This document shows, piece after piece, positions 33,061-46,464 of a stretch of DNA of 64,000 bases. This stretch comes from Zhengitettix transpicula (lineage: Eukaryota > Arthropoda > Insecta > Orthoptera > Tetrigidae). Every line of letters starts with the position of its first letter. Within the stretch, counting starts at the first letter, position 1. The stretch spans positions 25,454,629-25,518,628 of the forward strand of contig CM073592.1 in assembly GCA_037074705.1 (NCBI GenBank). Reading direction: 5' to 3'. The notes under the pieces are model-generated. The model was not told where the DNA came from. It saw nothing but the letters and a program-made list of their open reading frames with translations, and did no database searches. Position numbers and translations under genes: made by a program.

Positions 33061-34784
33061 ATGGCACGTTTAATTAGATTGACCGTTGACCTGCTGTAGT
33101 CAGGAAGTTGTTTCTCATCTCTTGCTTTGAAGTTGTCGGCGAGTAAGTTGCTGTTCCCCTTTTATAGACCCTATTTTTCAATTTATGTCAGTTACAAGAA
33201 ATACAAAGCTATAATTTTGTAAAATAATTTGATCCGTTCCAAACATTTGATCTATTTAAATACACTCAGCATATTCTGAACATCATGAATAATTAATATA
33301 AAAATTTTACACTATCCGAAGTATTTTTTTTGGAGTAGTCCACGTTTATACGATAATTGGACTTCCATGGTTAATTAGAGAAGCCAATTAATAATTTGAC
33401 AGCAGTTGTGGAAATTAGAACAGTCTACTTTTTTTCTAGGGGATGGTGTAATATAATAGTGTACACGTGCCCTCTTATCATAACGTCTCTTCAGCATAGC
33501 GGACCTAAGAGGGCGCAGCCTGCAAGAACGCTGATGCAGTTAAAGACATCACTTTAGATATAGTGAGTAACGATACGCACCACAACATAAATCTTCACCC
33601 CTTCTGCCTAGGCAGCTGTGAAAACGCTGCGTCTAATGAAGTCTGCATTTTAAGTGCCTTATGCAGACATGCACACGGCAGCAGAAATCTTACACCCTGT
33701 AAGAGTTCTCATTGGAGACTTAAAATCATCAGGGAGGGGGAAGGAGTCTTCGAATTGTTCAGAGCTTCTTGGGAACGACAGTCGTGATCCAACCTCCAGA
33801 CGGGTTGGTGGCTCCTGGTGCTATCCGTCAGTTTGTCTTACTTTATTTTATGTCTAACTATTAAATCTCTTTATTCTTCATCAATTCTTATTTGACTGAA
33901 GTGCAGCGAAACACCAACCACTACGCCTAGGTTCAATTAGTTGAACCCGAACCCTCACGTTACCGACTTTCCTATTTCCTGTTCTTAATTCTTCCTTTAT
34001 CCTCTAGATCGGTAGCCAGGTGAGCTAACGGAGGTATAGCTCGGTTGGTGAACGATCTATCTGGACTTCCAATTTCCAACTGCTGGAATGTAACATGTTC
34101 ACAGTGGTGGGATGTTACATGATGGCAGTTTGGGATGTTACAATGGTATTTGATTGACTGACGTGATTATTCTCAAAAATAGAAATGTATTATTTGTGAA
34201 ATAACAAAGGTACTTCAATCCCGTGCAGCGACCTGGGTTCGTATCCTCGCAGGTAGAGTGAGTTGCGTGGTAAATTACTTGAAGCTCTGTCGTCAAGAAT
34301 AAAAGAGAAATTTTTAATCGAATTTTTACTCCATTTATAGATCGTGAGATATTGAAAGTCGTGTCAGATGCGCTGTAGGAGAAGGTGGAGGGGGGGAGCG
34401 TTGTCGTCAGGTGGGAACTCCGCCTAGCGGAGAAGCTGGAACTACGTCACCGCCATTCTTGGAAACATACGAACAAGATATACAGATAACAGCCAGGTTT
34501 TTTTATGCCTTAACTTTTACGCTAGAGTGTAAAACGTATCGTGAATTGAATACAATATATTATGTGCGTCATTACTATCAGAATAATTTTTTTCAGAGAA
34601 AAAAACTTAGGATCACCATTTTTTTCTTCTGATTTTGTCTGTAACAATGGATAACAAGGAGAAAAATATTAAAAACCAGCTTGTACGTTGGGGAATAGAT
34701 TGGCATTTTCCAGAGAATAATTTTGTTCTTCTGATTGCCACTTGTTGGAGAATTATCGACTTTTAAGCAAATTACCTTAGAATT

Positions 34785-35205
34785 TTTTTAGAGTAATAGG
34801 TTAACCCACATGGTGGCAACTCCCCTTTAATAGCATAGGAAGGGATTTGAAATAGGGGATGCGGAAGGGCAGAGGAAGGTATTTACCCAGGGCTGTAGTT
34901 TAAGGATCCTACCCTGCATTCGCCTAAAAGTGGTGCAGGACGAACCCTAGAAAACCTGCGTCGGGCATTTGGTGCTTTTTCCACGCCATTCCGATGACGT
35001 GAGAGGGGTTTGCGGGAGGACGCAGCTTCTTTCTCCGTGCCTCGACCAGTTCAGGAGGCATCTGGCCGACTATTCCAATGGAAATAGCGGACAATTCTTA
35101 CCGTATGCCCAAGCTCCGCGTCCCCGGAACATACACCTCTCAAAAAACAGGCCAAGGGGCCTCGGCTTGTGGGGACCTTAGTTCAATAACGGAGAGAGGA
35201 GGAGG
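34785..35205 (-). repeat. Rep-A copy f, diverged
   Basis: Recognisable from CACATGGTGGCAACTCCCC to CAAAAAACAGGCCAAGGGG, but with internal deletions (about 60 bases lost near 34880) and many substitutions. It is one of the oldest copies. Confidence 0.85.
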
Positions 35206-36797
35206 TATCCCCGTCTCGCCAGACAGGTTCTCACAGATAAGCTTGTGTTTTCTACCGTAGATATGGTGTTGAATTCTGTTAGTCTGGCCACACTCCCGAA
35301 GTCTTCTGTGAATACTACGGATTCATCACCAAAAGTTGTCAGGTCATTTTTCTATCCCGACAAATACGGTGTTTGTGAAGTGTGCTTCATGATAAAAGCC
35401 TACATTGTCCCAGCAAAGCTCCTCCTGGACTGTCAACAGTTGATATTTCCTCTTCAGAAAAACAGTTGATCGTCTTTGTCTCTTCCTAAATATTTCCCAA
35501 ACCGAAGACATGGACTGGTAGGACGCAATGAAGCCCAGGCGTACCAGTTTCCCGACGTAGCCACTGTGAGACCTCACTGACAACTCTGCGATTGACTGAA
35601 GAATTCACGCAGTGTTATCGTTGCAAAATAACTGCGCAGTTTAACTCAGCCTTTGGTCGCCTATTAAAACAATTTAGTGATCACAATTACTCTCGAGTTA
35701 AAAAGGGACTTATCACGTGAATCCTTTAGCTTTTTCGCGTTACTGCTATTTCCGGGTTCCTTAGTTGCACGTGTGTTTCGTTGTTCGAGTGTGTGGAGCT
35801 CGTGTTTGTAACCGATGTGAGCCTGGGGCCGGGGCAGCAGGTTCCTTTGCTCCTGGAGCTGCTCTTATTGATTGGAGCAGGTTGGGAGCTCTGCCCATTG
35901 TCAGGAATAACCATCCCACCTAACTAGAGTTACACACCACACTAAACTCATTCCGAGTGCGGTCTGACATTAACCTCGAGCTCATCGAAGCTTTGAGCAT
36001 CCGGCCTGACTGAAGGTGGCGTGGCTTATCTTCCAGTGCTTTCTTGCTTGAAACGCATCAAACATTTAAAGCATTGTGGTCAGAAATATTTTTTAAAATT
36101 TCGTTAATCTTTAAATGTACTGAAGATGTTTTGCTTCAATCCATAACAATATACGACACATTCCTCGTAATGTATTTAACTTAAGTATGTCTGTTTTACT
36201 ATAACAACATATGTTTAATAATGGTAAACAAATAAATCATAACTCGTTAGGACTGAATAAACCCAAATCACGTTAGAGTATCTATGAAAAACAATTTATT
36301 AATATTATGCAAATCATGTACCGGAATAAACTTGAAATGTGATTGGTTTATGGTAGGAGTTTCAAGCAATGGCTACATAAAAGGGTAAGATGCTAAATAA
36401 ATTATATATTATGCATCCGTTGGAATATATTATTGTATTTTTTCCTGTATACATATTTGCAAAATGCTTCTTATGATCTTTTTTTATATGATTAGAGAGA
36501 ATTTGGCGAAAGATCCTTATGTACAAGGATAATGTATTCTACTTAGATCCGGAAAAATAATTTTAAAGTAATCCTTTCAATTTAGTGCATACTTTACAAT
36601 ATAAGTATTTTTATATGTATTTTAATAAATGTAAAATAAACTTTATTTAAAAAAGACAAGTTTCTGCCCGGAAAATAAATTACAGTACTATGGGAGAAGT
36701 AAGGGTAAATAAAGAAACCAACCTACCTCGTAAATATGCATATGTAAAGATATTTTCACATTTGAGTAAGTTTCCCTAATTTTTTAATTGTTACTAC

Positions 36798-36830
36798 CTG
36801 AAGAGATCTAAATTTTCGGACGAAACGTCG
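36798..36830 (+). ncRNA. Isolated hammerhead-like core
   Basis: CTGAAGA at 36798-36804, then GATC...GGAC flanking a loop, then GAAAC at 36822-36826 and GTCG. Helix II is imperfect, so self-cleavage is doubtful. Confidence 0.4.
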
Positions 36831-39104
36831 TTTATATAATTTCTTTTAATATGAATAAATTGTAATATTATACTATAATTATTTTTGATAATTTTCAATT
36901 TTTATTGAATATAATTGAACACAAAATTAGTTAAATCTACTAGTATACCAAGGGAGAGTTTTAATTGTCTGCTAAATTTCAATTTGTGTATTTTTTCAAC
37001 TATTTACGTTGACTCTTATTGGTTAGAAGATTGTTATATTAATTAGTCATTATTTGAACCATTAATTAAGCTTCTACGCTTACCTATTAACCGTCAGACA
37101 TGATTGTAATATTTTATATTAAGTAATTTTCAGTTTCTTGGAGCAAAGAATCTCCCTTGCTACTCGCAATTGTCTGCTCTTTGGCCAAGTAAACAAAATC
37201 GCTGGGGGGCATTGTTAAGCCAGACTCGTTGCAAACAACACGTCTTCAGTTTGTTTCACTCAAAATAAATACGTGTGCAAGGAAATATTAAATTATTTAT
37301 AATAGTGCATTTTCTATAAGCTGTTTTTATAACTAATTTTTCGAGTTACAGCAACTCAAAGTGAACGTGAACAAGTTACTGAAGAACCTAACGCGTAAAC
37401 GATATTAATGTTTCCACTACGTAAGTAATTTAAATGACTTCATTGTTTTTGAATTTTCTTAAGGTATTAATACTACATTTGTGGTATATTAGAATAAAAT
37501 TCGCATACACACATAAAATGGATGATATTAAATACAAAATGCTTTTAATACGGCAGAAAATATTTGAACAGGGTATAATTTAAAATTTCTACCCGTTTTC
37601 TTTGATGAGTGAAACCCGTTATGAGTACTACAATCAATTATCGTATATCTAGTAATACTTCTGCGTTAATTTTCATCATTTACAGCCATCATAAAACTCA
37701 AAAATAAATCAGGAGAATTTAATCGGTTTATTTCATTAGTTTTTTTTTAAAGAAAATGCTCGCACTTTAAATATTAAATAATTACAACTTCCGCTTTCGG
37801 TAACAGTGACAATGGCGTTAAAACGAGAGCAGGACAACACGGGTCCATTTTTTTAAAAAAAAAAACATAAAAATATCAGTCAGAGTACGTTTTGTGTTGA
37901 AAATAAATGAAAGGATAAGGATAAAAACTGACGTGTAATATGATTTAAGAGAGAATTTTAAAGAATCAGGGACGAGACCAGCAAAAATTATGTTAAAATG
38001 TTTGCTGGCCCTTTTAGAAACATTTCGTGTAAATCATCTGTTTTATGTGGAAATACGAATTTGAGTAAACCGCGACCGTAGTATTACTAGCTGAGTAAAC
38101 GCAGAAATTTTAGTATATGTCTTTACTTTAGCTAAGTAGAACCATTATTGGGTTGTACCCAAAGAAATAATTCCTTTATTATTATGAAACCTCAATTACC
38201 ATACTGATTATTATTTCTGGTTTTTAATTAAATATTTGTGATTTAATTGAAGTGTAATTGAAGGGAATTATATCATCTAAAAATTTTATAGCGTTGATTG
38301 TAATATTATCATCTAAACTTAGACTTTTAACTAATCCTAATTTAAAACAAATAAATACTACCACAAGCTCAACTTCCCATGAGATTGTGAGGTACGTCAA
38401 GAGCAACATCGTGAATTCGCGTACGGACGCTTCCATGGGAAGGATCGATGTAGATAAACACATGTAGGTTTGTTTGCCTACTGTAACAACCCCTGATACG
38501 TAATTGTTCAGTCAGGTAAATACTGAAACTAGTGGTATGCTATGAGAAAACAACACATGAAGCAGATAGCGAAGATTTTACCTGGCAGCTTGACGACTTC
38601 CCCAGAATTGGCGTTTCTCATTTTTCACCAGGATGAGCCGAGGGACTCTGCAACAAAAGGAACAAGGGTATGTAGTCGTACAACGTTGGGATATTACAAA
38701 AGTATATATTTTATAACTTAAAAAGACACTCACAAGAACTGCGAATATGTTGAAGTGATTCAATTCGGACAACTAGTAATATTCAACAAGAAAATTATCT
38801 GCATTTAAAGTAACTACAACATTGATAGACGCACGTGAACCGTAAAGTTTTGTGAAGAAATTGATATTATTTATCAAACACATTAAGAAAAATATTAATT
38901 TGTGATTAAAGTAATAACCTACAATACCAAAAATTGAGAGCTTATAATTAAAATAAATAATTAAAATTATTTTAATTATAGGCAAATGTTAAAATGAATT
39001 AGTTTTTATGTTAACAGACAAGCAGAATTTAAATATAATGTAGATCAATGCGGTGGCAGGAAATTTTCTCAGAAATTTGACGCACACAAACTCAGAAAAC
39101 ATTC

Positions 39105-39172
39105 ATGCCATCGCTGGGTTTCGAACCCGGAATCTCTGCGATGCAAAGTTAAACCACTACGGCTTTGAAAGG
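39105..39172 (-). repeat. tRNA-like SINE head
   Basis: On the minus strand an A-box-like GTAGTGGTTTAAC is followed by a perfect palindromic B-box arm (GGGTTTCGAACCC on the plus strand). It is part of a larger unit with the hammerhead-like core about 100 bases away. Confidence 0.55.
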
Positions 39173-39245
39173 CCGCTATTTGAAGATCCATATGTATTTT
39201 ATAAAACAAAACTGACCATTCACGGTCAGTTTAGTCAAAATAACA

Positions 39246-39453
39246 ACGTTTCGGTACACATTTGTAACTTCTTCAGGTTGTCCCCGCTTTTTTCCTCACT
39301 TCAATAAGGTTAAAAGTCTGGACTCGGCGGCTTTAGAGCAAGGTTGAGACTGATTTTGTTAATTAATTATATAAAAATATGGTTCAAAAGTGTTAAATAT
39401 TGGAGTCAGGAAAAAAGTCATAGCCTGAAGAAGGTACAAATATGTACCGAAAC
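39246..39453. mobile_element. Inverted pair of hammerhead-like cores
   Basis: Minus-strand core: CTGAAGA at 39276-39270 and GAAAC at 39252-39248. Plus-strand core: CTGAAGA at 39425-39431, perfect helix GGTAC/GTACC around AAATAT, GAAAC at 39449-39453. Both continue with GTTGTT. The plus-strand copy is the best-paired helix II in the window. Confidence 0.6.
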
Positions 39454-41224
39454 GTTGTTGTTAGTTTAAACTGAATTCATTTTAATAATGAATATTGGTC
39501 GTAAACTACGTTTTACATTCTATAGTCACCTTCACCGGTGATATTTGAATGTAGGGGCCAAAATGTAGCTGAAAATAAAAACCTAGTTGTAATTAATGCT
39601 GTCAGGCGTACTGGATGTAGCACTTATCTTTTAATCATTGAAGTGTCAGACAAACTATATATTCATATTAACTATTAAGGTTTCCGCTTAACGTCTCGTG
39701 TGCGTTATTCTACGACAGAATAAAGTTAAGTCTTTTACAGTTACAATAAGAAAACGAATCATTCAGCAGGAATAAGTAATAGGTGCAATATTAATATTAA
39801 TTTAATAAATTAGGATTTATTTCGAAGTCTCATTAGGATGTAAAGTGCTAGTCAATCAGCGAAGAATTAATTAAATTCATAGCAAAATTAAAGGACGAGA
39901 GAAGGAAAACTAAAAATAGGGCAATGGAATAGAAAGGATGTGTTCAAATCGCCGAGACTCAGCGGTTTGCTTTTTTTTTTTAAAAAAAAAAGGATACTTT
40001 ACGCTCAGAAACAAGAAACACACTTGAGAAATATTTGCCTCCGACGCAATCAGCGTATCCGTTGTTTGATAGTCCCCACACTTTAAACGTGTCCTGTAAC
40101 GCGGAGGCATAAAAATGAAACTTAAAGAAGTGATGTGTGTGTTAATGTTGTTATAAAGTATGGGCGTGTTTGGAAGATGGCGCTACGAACTAATATTGAT
40201 TTAACACCCAAGAGTAAGATAACACAAACACGAGGACGAAATCAATGTCACAACTCACGCGACGAACAATGGGGGGCGGGGGGGGAAATATAAGAAAAAT
40301 CTTCAATGTTATGACAGCCCTAAAAAAAAGCCGTGAATTGAGGAAACTCGTTCCGTACGTATCAGTAAAAAGAAATGAATACCAAGGCTTAACTCAAATC
40401 GTTTTCGCAACACGATTTCTATAATTTAATAGAAAATGAACGTTGAATTTTTAAAAAACTAACGGTTTGAAATTGACAGCTACTAAATGAAGAATTTCAT
40501 AACATTCCTTCCTGAATGATTCATCTCAAAATTATTTTTTTTCGATTTTTGCACTCATCCATTAATTATCAATACTCAATAACGAAATCATTTATAGTAC
40601 ACCCGGATTTAAAATATTTAAGGAAGGACAGAAAAATCAGCGACGCATCTCATTAATTATATTCATATAAAACGTATAAAACTTCTAACCTAGACAAGAA
40701 AGGAAAGTGTTTAGCAATTTACGTTACGAATGCAAAAAATATTCGCCCAGACCCAAATCAGACCAACAGAATAAAAGCGTCGGCCGATTTGAATTTATTA
40801 TTTAGTAATAAAAATATATTTTAATGAGTTACGTTAATGTTAATTGCGAATAACCGAGTGTAATTGATTTTTCCTAATCTTCTCCAGGGTTAATTGTGCT
40901 AATACTTTTTATTTAAAAAAATTATTTGGTCAATTATTTTTTATCATTATTAATCTCAAGTTTGTTTCACTTAAATCTATGCATCAGAAATCGAAACTAT
41001 GAGTGCGTAGAAAACACAAATAATTTATTTACGTAAGAATATATTTTAGAGTTACTGATTACGTAAATTGCACTCATTGAAATGATGAAATGAGAAATTA
41101 TCACTTTATGAATTAAATATTAAAATACTTTAATATTCCATTGTCATATTTGGATTGATACATAAACTAATCGAAATGCTCCACAAGCAATATTATTCTG
41201 AATTAAAGGTGATGATGATAATTC

Positions 41225-41853
41225 TAATCTGAAAGAGGTAAGAGCCGGAGTGCCGCAAGGTTGCTTCCTGGGTCCTCGCTAGAGATATCCCAATATTGGA
41301 AGGAACTGAGGTAGCTACCAAAATCTGTCAACTAGAAGACTACAAGAAGACAGAAATTGACTGGACTAGACATGGAGGATAAAGCTAAACGAGCAGCGAA
41401 TCTATTCATATCGTATTCACAAATGAAGTCAGTAAATATAAATGGCACTATTGTGCCCTATGAGAACAAAGAGGATGTTAAGAAAAGAAATCTGAATTAA
41501 GTGTAAAATATAGACAATACTGTTGGGTAATTGGAAGAAACTCTAAACTTTCAATTTCCAACAAAACTACTGATTTACAATCAAACGTGGCTCTATGGTA
41601 CCCAGCTTTGGGGATGCGCCTGTGGCACAAACGTTTCAGAATAATGTAGTGAATTCCCCCCGGTATATCCGAAATATTTATCTTCATAGGGATCTCTGGA
41701 TTCCAACGATAAAAGAAGAAATAAAAAGGGCATGCTGAGAAACACGAAGCTAGGCCTCACCTCCTCAACAACCCAGAGGTCGGTCCGACAACTTCTGAAA
41801 AATCAACACCGTACCAGAAGATTGAAAAGGAAAAAAAACCGAGTGATCTTGTG
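41225..41853 (+). pseudogene. Decayed Jockey-type LINE ORF2 3' end
   Basis: Conceptual translation in shifting frames gives V-R-A-G-V-P-Q-G-C-F-L-G-P, the reverse transcriptase motif before the catalytic loop, then D-I-P-I-L-E-G-T-E-V-A-T. Further on W-R-I-K-L-N-E, V-N-I-N-G-T-I-V-P-Y-E-N-K-E-D-V-K, W-V-I-G-R-N-S-K-L-S-I and K-P-S-D-L-V at the end follow the order in Jockey-clade proteins. Stops and frameshifts make it non-functional. The 5' part is missing, as in 5'-truncated LINEs. Confidence 0.8.
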
Positions 41854-44424
41854 TTAAGTGTAGTGAATAAAAGCAGAACAGAGTGCGGGAGTGAAGTCGA
41901 CACAGAACCAGAAAAATCTAGAAGACAATATTGCGTAGACTCTACTCGCTAAGTATGGTCTAAGACTTTAAGAATAAAATTAATGGTTAGTCTTAAAAGA
42001 CTGACACACGGTTGCTGATAAAAAAAAATATTTACAACAATATTATATATCAGTAATTATTAGAAAAGGGGACTATAATTTGGCTCAAATATTGGCCTTT
42101 ACTCCACCAGAAATTTGGAGAAATCGTAAAAACATAAATTAGAACCCAAAATGTCAATTTCATGTCTTATAAATGGTATTTATGGTGTAAATTGTATCGT
42201 ATGTTTATGAATTTTTTATTTTTACGTAAAAAAACTAATAGGTTTTATCATGTATTAAAAATAGACTGAGTTCTTATCATTTAATAATTTTGAAAACATT
42301 CGTAACTTCATACGTGTCACTCAACTCCTAATACTCAAGGACGCTGCAGTGTAAAAATATCTTTCCTTTGCAAGGCCAGTAATAATAATGTATATCTCTG
42401 ACTATGATAATAATTCATTAGTAATCTTTGTTCCAAGGGTAAGTATGACGTGTTCGTCGAGTATCTACGATTTCTTCTTCTGTATATTCCGGGGGCCACA
42501 ACTTTACTCGTGGGAGTTGTGGATGAAGCTTATTGGCTATTATTTTTTATTCCGAAGTAATGGAGTCGCGTGTTTTCGACGAATCGATTCGGAACGGTCA
42601 TTGGCGCTGTAAACAGCTGCGGGGAACTGACATCCTCTCCCGTATTACAGACGATCTTATAATCCTGGCTCCCATGAAATTCACTGGCCACGGTCTCTTA
42701 TTTTTCATAGCAATCGCAGGACTTAAATATAAAGATAGCAACCCTGACTGATGTGAGTTAAGAATTAATAACGACCTCTTTTGAAAATTATCATTTGCCT
42801 AAAATCATTTCTGTTATGATTTCGAGAAATTAGCATTTTCATTTGAAGTGAAAATTAACACCAGTGAAATATAAAAATTCCTTCCGGGTTATGTTACCTG
42901 TAACACTCATTAATCGAAACGGGAAGCACGATTAAGGTAATAGTTTCAATGAATTACTCCCTTCTTCCTCTTCTGATGCTCTACAACGTTTCTTCGAACA
43001 TTTTCGCCTTCTTTACAACAGTCTTCCAGCTTGCCGATGTTGTACTTGGACTGACTAATTCTTTATTCCTTTGCTTTTGTCTTCGTCCAGTATCCGTTCT
43101 TATCCGAGGCTTATTTGTGGATCGTTTAGCAGTTTTCACTTTTTATGGATGATGAGGAGCTGGCCCAACCCCCAACTTGGAGGATTACCCATGCTTAATT
43201 CACCTGAAAAAATTCTATGTGATTATCAATTGATGGCAATAAGATATATATGGCTTAAAGAAACAAAATATTCGGATCGCCTTCCTCCACTCATACGTGA
43301 CCACAACCCAATTTCAAGTTAAAGGAATAATTTTTTTTATTTATTTGACAATCTGATCTTCATCCTAATTAATCATTGGAAATAATTTTTAGTTGCTTAT
43401 GTCTCATTTTTTTATAGGAATGAATCTGGCTGGGATGTAGATACTAGCCTTAGGGCTGACTGTTCGCTCACGCCATCATTCGTGTTAAACTGGGGTTTTC
43501 CGTCTTATTTAGTGATAATCTATCCTGACGTCTTAACACAATTGTTTATGACTTGTTTTATACATACAATTTCTGAATTTATTTCTATCAATTCGGTAAA
43601 AAAAGATAAATGCCTCCGTTATGTGTCCCATTCGTTTACAGCTTGCCGATTCTCTTTAAAACATATTCGCTCCCTTTCAAAATCTGACCAAAATTATTTT
43701 ATTATAATTTTTAAATTTTATTGACAACCTATCCTATAAAATTATTAAAACAATACTGAAACCGATTAATCATATTGCTACAATTCTTATAGCGTTGAAC
43801 GATAGTAATTAGACAATGACGGATAAAACCTTAACCTATCATATTCCTTGTTTTAACCCGATAAGATACATACATGGGCTATACTTCAACTTTTCTAAAA
43901 AGTAGAATTATAGATTAAGGCTTAAACCAAAATATAAAGCAGTTACTTCATTTTAAAAAAATTACTTATTGTTATTCTTTCGACAATACTCATATTTAAT
44001 GTAAGGAAAATAAAATTAAAATTGGGAGAAGCCATTTTTATAAATATCAGGAACAAAATAGTTAATGGGTAGAAATGTTTATAAATATTATGCTTGTATT
44101 TTTAATAAATCGACAAATACTAAATTAATGTTATATTTTCAACCAAGTGCCTTGGGCATATCTACTGTTGAAGCTACTTGAAATAGCCTTGGTAGTCTTC
44201 ATTTGACGAACGTCAGTGTTACACGTGATTGTTTAAACGAGATGCTTTTAATGTTGTGAAAGGTAACAAGTTTGCTTTTATATAACGTAATGATTACAAC
44301 TATGCTTTTAAAATAACTATTATAATATACAATATGTTTTAATCTCCATTTTAAGTCGAAAGGTCCAATTAACGAATAAATAATTAACTTGACACTCTTT
44401 CTGGTGTTGAATTTTATATAATAC

Positions 44425-45027
44425 TAGCTGGGTGCCGGCGTTTCTCGAGTACTTATTTATATAAACTCTAAAAAGTATTTAATTGAATACTTAAATATAT
44501 TCCTTGAGTATTTCAGGATATAATCGTCACTCAGTCTTCATACATTACAAAATATTACATTGATGAAATTGTTAGCTAGACTCACAACTAATACAGCGCG
44601 AAAATTAACTCAAGGATGGTAAAGTAATTCATATTCTTCTTTATTACCATTCGATGGAGTATTGCTGTATAAAATTATACTTTTTATTTAAAGAACATAT
44701 TTTTGCTTTATTTCATTCCTAATAAAGGAAATATTTCCTTTGTTCGTTACGTTGTAACGTCTCTCTCTCGCGTGACGTCATTGTCTCTTGGCGCGAAGTA
44801 ATTTAATATTTAATGATCACGGTTTTTAATTATAATTCTTTCCACATGAATGCTAGGCGTTTCTCACCCTCACAGTACCGTTTCTCGTATTTTGAAGAAT
44901 ATGTGTACCAATTTTTGTTGCATTCTGTCCATGCGATAAAATTTGTATAAAGAACAACGTAAATACATTCATACATACATACATACAAATATACATCCTT
45001 TTTTATTATATAGATAGATAGATATAT
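44425..45027 (+). repeat. LINE-like 3' tail repeat, copy 1
   Basis: Starts TACTAGCTGGGTGCCGGCGT and ends with (CATA)n then TTTTTTATTATATAGATAGATA. It shares most of its length with 63077-63826 (for example ACGTCTCTCTCTC, GTGACGTCA, TTTCTCACCCTC). The ending resembles 3' ends of LINEs with simple tails. Confidence 0.7.
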
Positions 45028-45670
45028 ACTTACCAGTATCTCTTAAATTTAAAATGTTTATGACTTCTTTAGGCTTCAATTTCCTAACTACTTATTTCCA
45101 GTGAAATTGTTATTAGAATGAAAATGGGAAAGCAACCATTCAATTTTTTTAAAAAAGCTTTTCCTCACATTATAGTGAAGTATACTCAATGTAATATATT
45201 TTTTCTTAGAAAAATTCTTTAAATTATGTTCCGGAGTTAATTAAATAATTTGTGATTTGAACCTGATGACACCGCCATAATCCATCCCTTGGGTGAATGT
45301 GCAACGTCGCATAACTTCAAACAGATTTTTCGGTCGATTTTAAGGTTTTGAGTTATAAACGTACTAAATTACGCTTCCTGCGGAACGTGGAAGAGTGTCT
45401 TTTTTAGTTGTTGCTAAATGTACCTTATCAGTTGGTTGGCAAACAATATGTTGGCCTTAATAAGCGTAGATAGCGACGATCCCCCTGATGCTTCTTTATG
45501 CGGTTTTCTTGGTTTGTTTCCAGATTTCCTCTTGTACATCCTTGGATTCCCTCCAACAGCTTCTGTGTGTCACCCGCGGCTTTGATTAAAGCGTTTCTCG
45601 GAGGAATTTCCTGGGTCTCCTAGTTAATGAGGCCTTTTAGCAAAACATATTTTACCTTCTTCTCTCTTAA

Positions 45671-46039
45671 ATGAGGTTTTGTCCTGAGCTCGCGCGATTG
45701 CCAGGCGCATTACACATCATACATACTATACGCCGAAATAGTTTGCGAAAAACAAGGCATACAAATTGCCGCAAGTGTGTCTGCGACGACAAACTTATTA
45801 ATACACGAGGATGGAACCGAATTCAAGGCGACGTCCTAACCTTTGATTCTGTAGGTTTTTATTGTCAACAAAAATTAAAATTTCCACGTGGCCCATGTAA
45901 ATGTTCTAAACCTAAATGTTTCTCCTCCGTCAGTATTCCAAAGTGGGATCGTTGTATGAAAAAGTTAACCGTCCGTTTCAAGAAGACAACTTTTATATTT
46001 TGTCATTTTTATATCGTACGAATAACTAAGACGATATGA
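45671..46039 (+). other. Open frame of 122 codons, unrecognised
   Basis: The longest frame in the right half. The product is Lys/Arg/Cys-rich with several C-x-C groups (for example C-R-K-C-V-C and C-K-C-S-K-P-K-C) but matches no family I know. No splice structure, paralogue or repeat overlap is visible. A chance frame is the default reading. Confidence 0.15.
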
Positions 46040-46130
46040 AAGACAAAACTCTTGTAAATACCAACGAGGATTTTTAATAATTATTTTAACTTCTTTACGA
46101 TCTGAATCTAACTTCAATTCCTCTTTAAAG

Positions 46131-46340
46131 AATTGTAAAGAATTATTTTATTAGTCTGGTTTTTTATGTTAAATCAAAATATTAAATTACATTTTGGCGC
46201 CCCACGTTGGGCGCCAAAATGTAAAGAATTATTTTTTTGTGATTATTTTAATAAACTTATAAAAAATTCTTAAATGGTCAAAAATATTTGTTGATTTAAC
46301 GTAAAAAACCCAGCCAAAAAATAAAATAATTCTTTACAGA
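46131..46340. mobile_element. Nested palindrome of LTR ends with primer-binding-site core
   Basis: A perfect 16-bp inverted repeat TTACATTTTGGCGCCC/GGGCGCCAAAATGTAA surrounds CACGTT at 46192-46229. Outer arms GTAAAGAATTATTTTATT and their complement AATAAAATAATTCTTTAC (to 46338) enclose it. GGCGCCC next to ACGTTGGG is typical of LTR/primer-binding-site junctions, so this looks like two LTR ends joined head to head. Confidence 0.6.
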
Positions 46341-46464
46341 ATCCATTTTTACTTCCGAGATTCTTTGTCTAAAATGCCCTCTTATTTATACTGAAAGATT
46401 TATTACATGAGGCAACTAAGTAATATTTGACTGTTTTTGATTTATTAATAATAATGATTAAAAC

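Noticed and set aside
34036..34250. tRNA-like boxes (TAGCTCGGTTGG at 34037 and GGGTTCGTATCC at 34233)
   Set aside because: They are about 190 bases apart with no tRNA fold between them, too weak to call a tRNA or a defined SINE.
35245..35583. Frames on both strands at 35.2-35.6 kb
   Set aside because: Unrecognised, mutually antisense, and without start context or homology that I can name.
42388..42751. Two overlapping frames of 72-74 codons as a gene
   Set aside because: No domain, no splice signals joining them and no repeat of the sequence elsewhere in the window.
45671..46039. Cys-rich 122-codon frame as a real gene
   Set aside because: No family, no paralogue and no supporting structure were seen. 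Kept only as a low-confidence frame.
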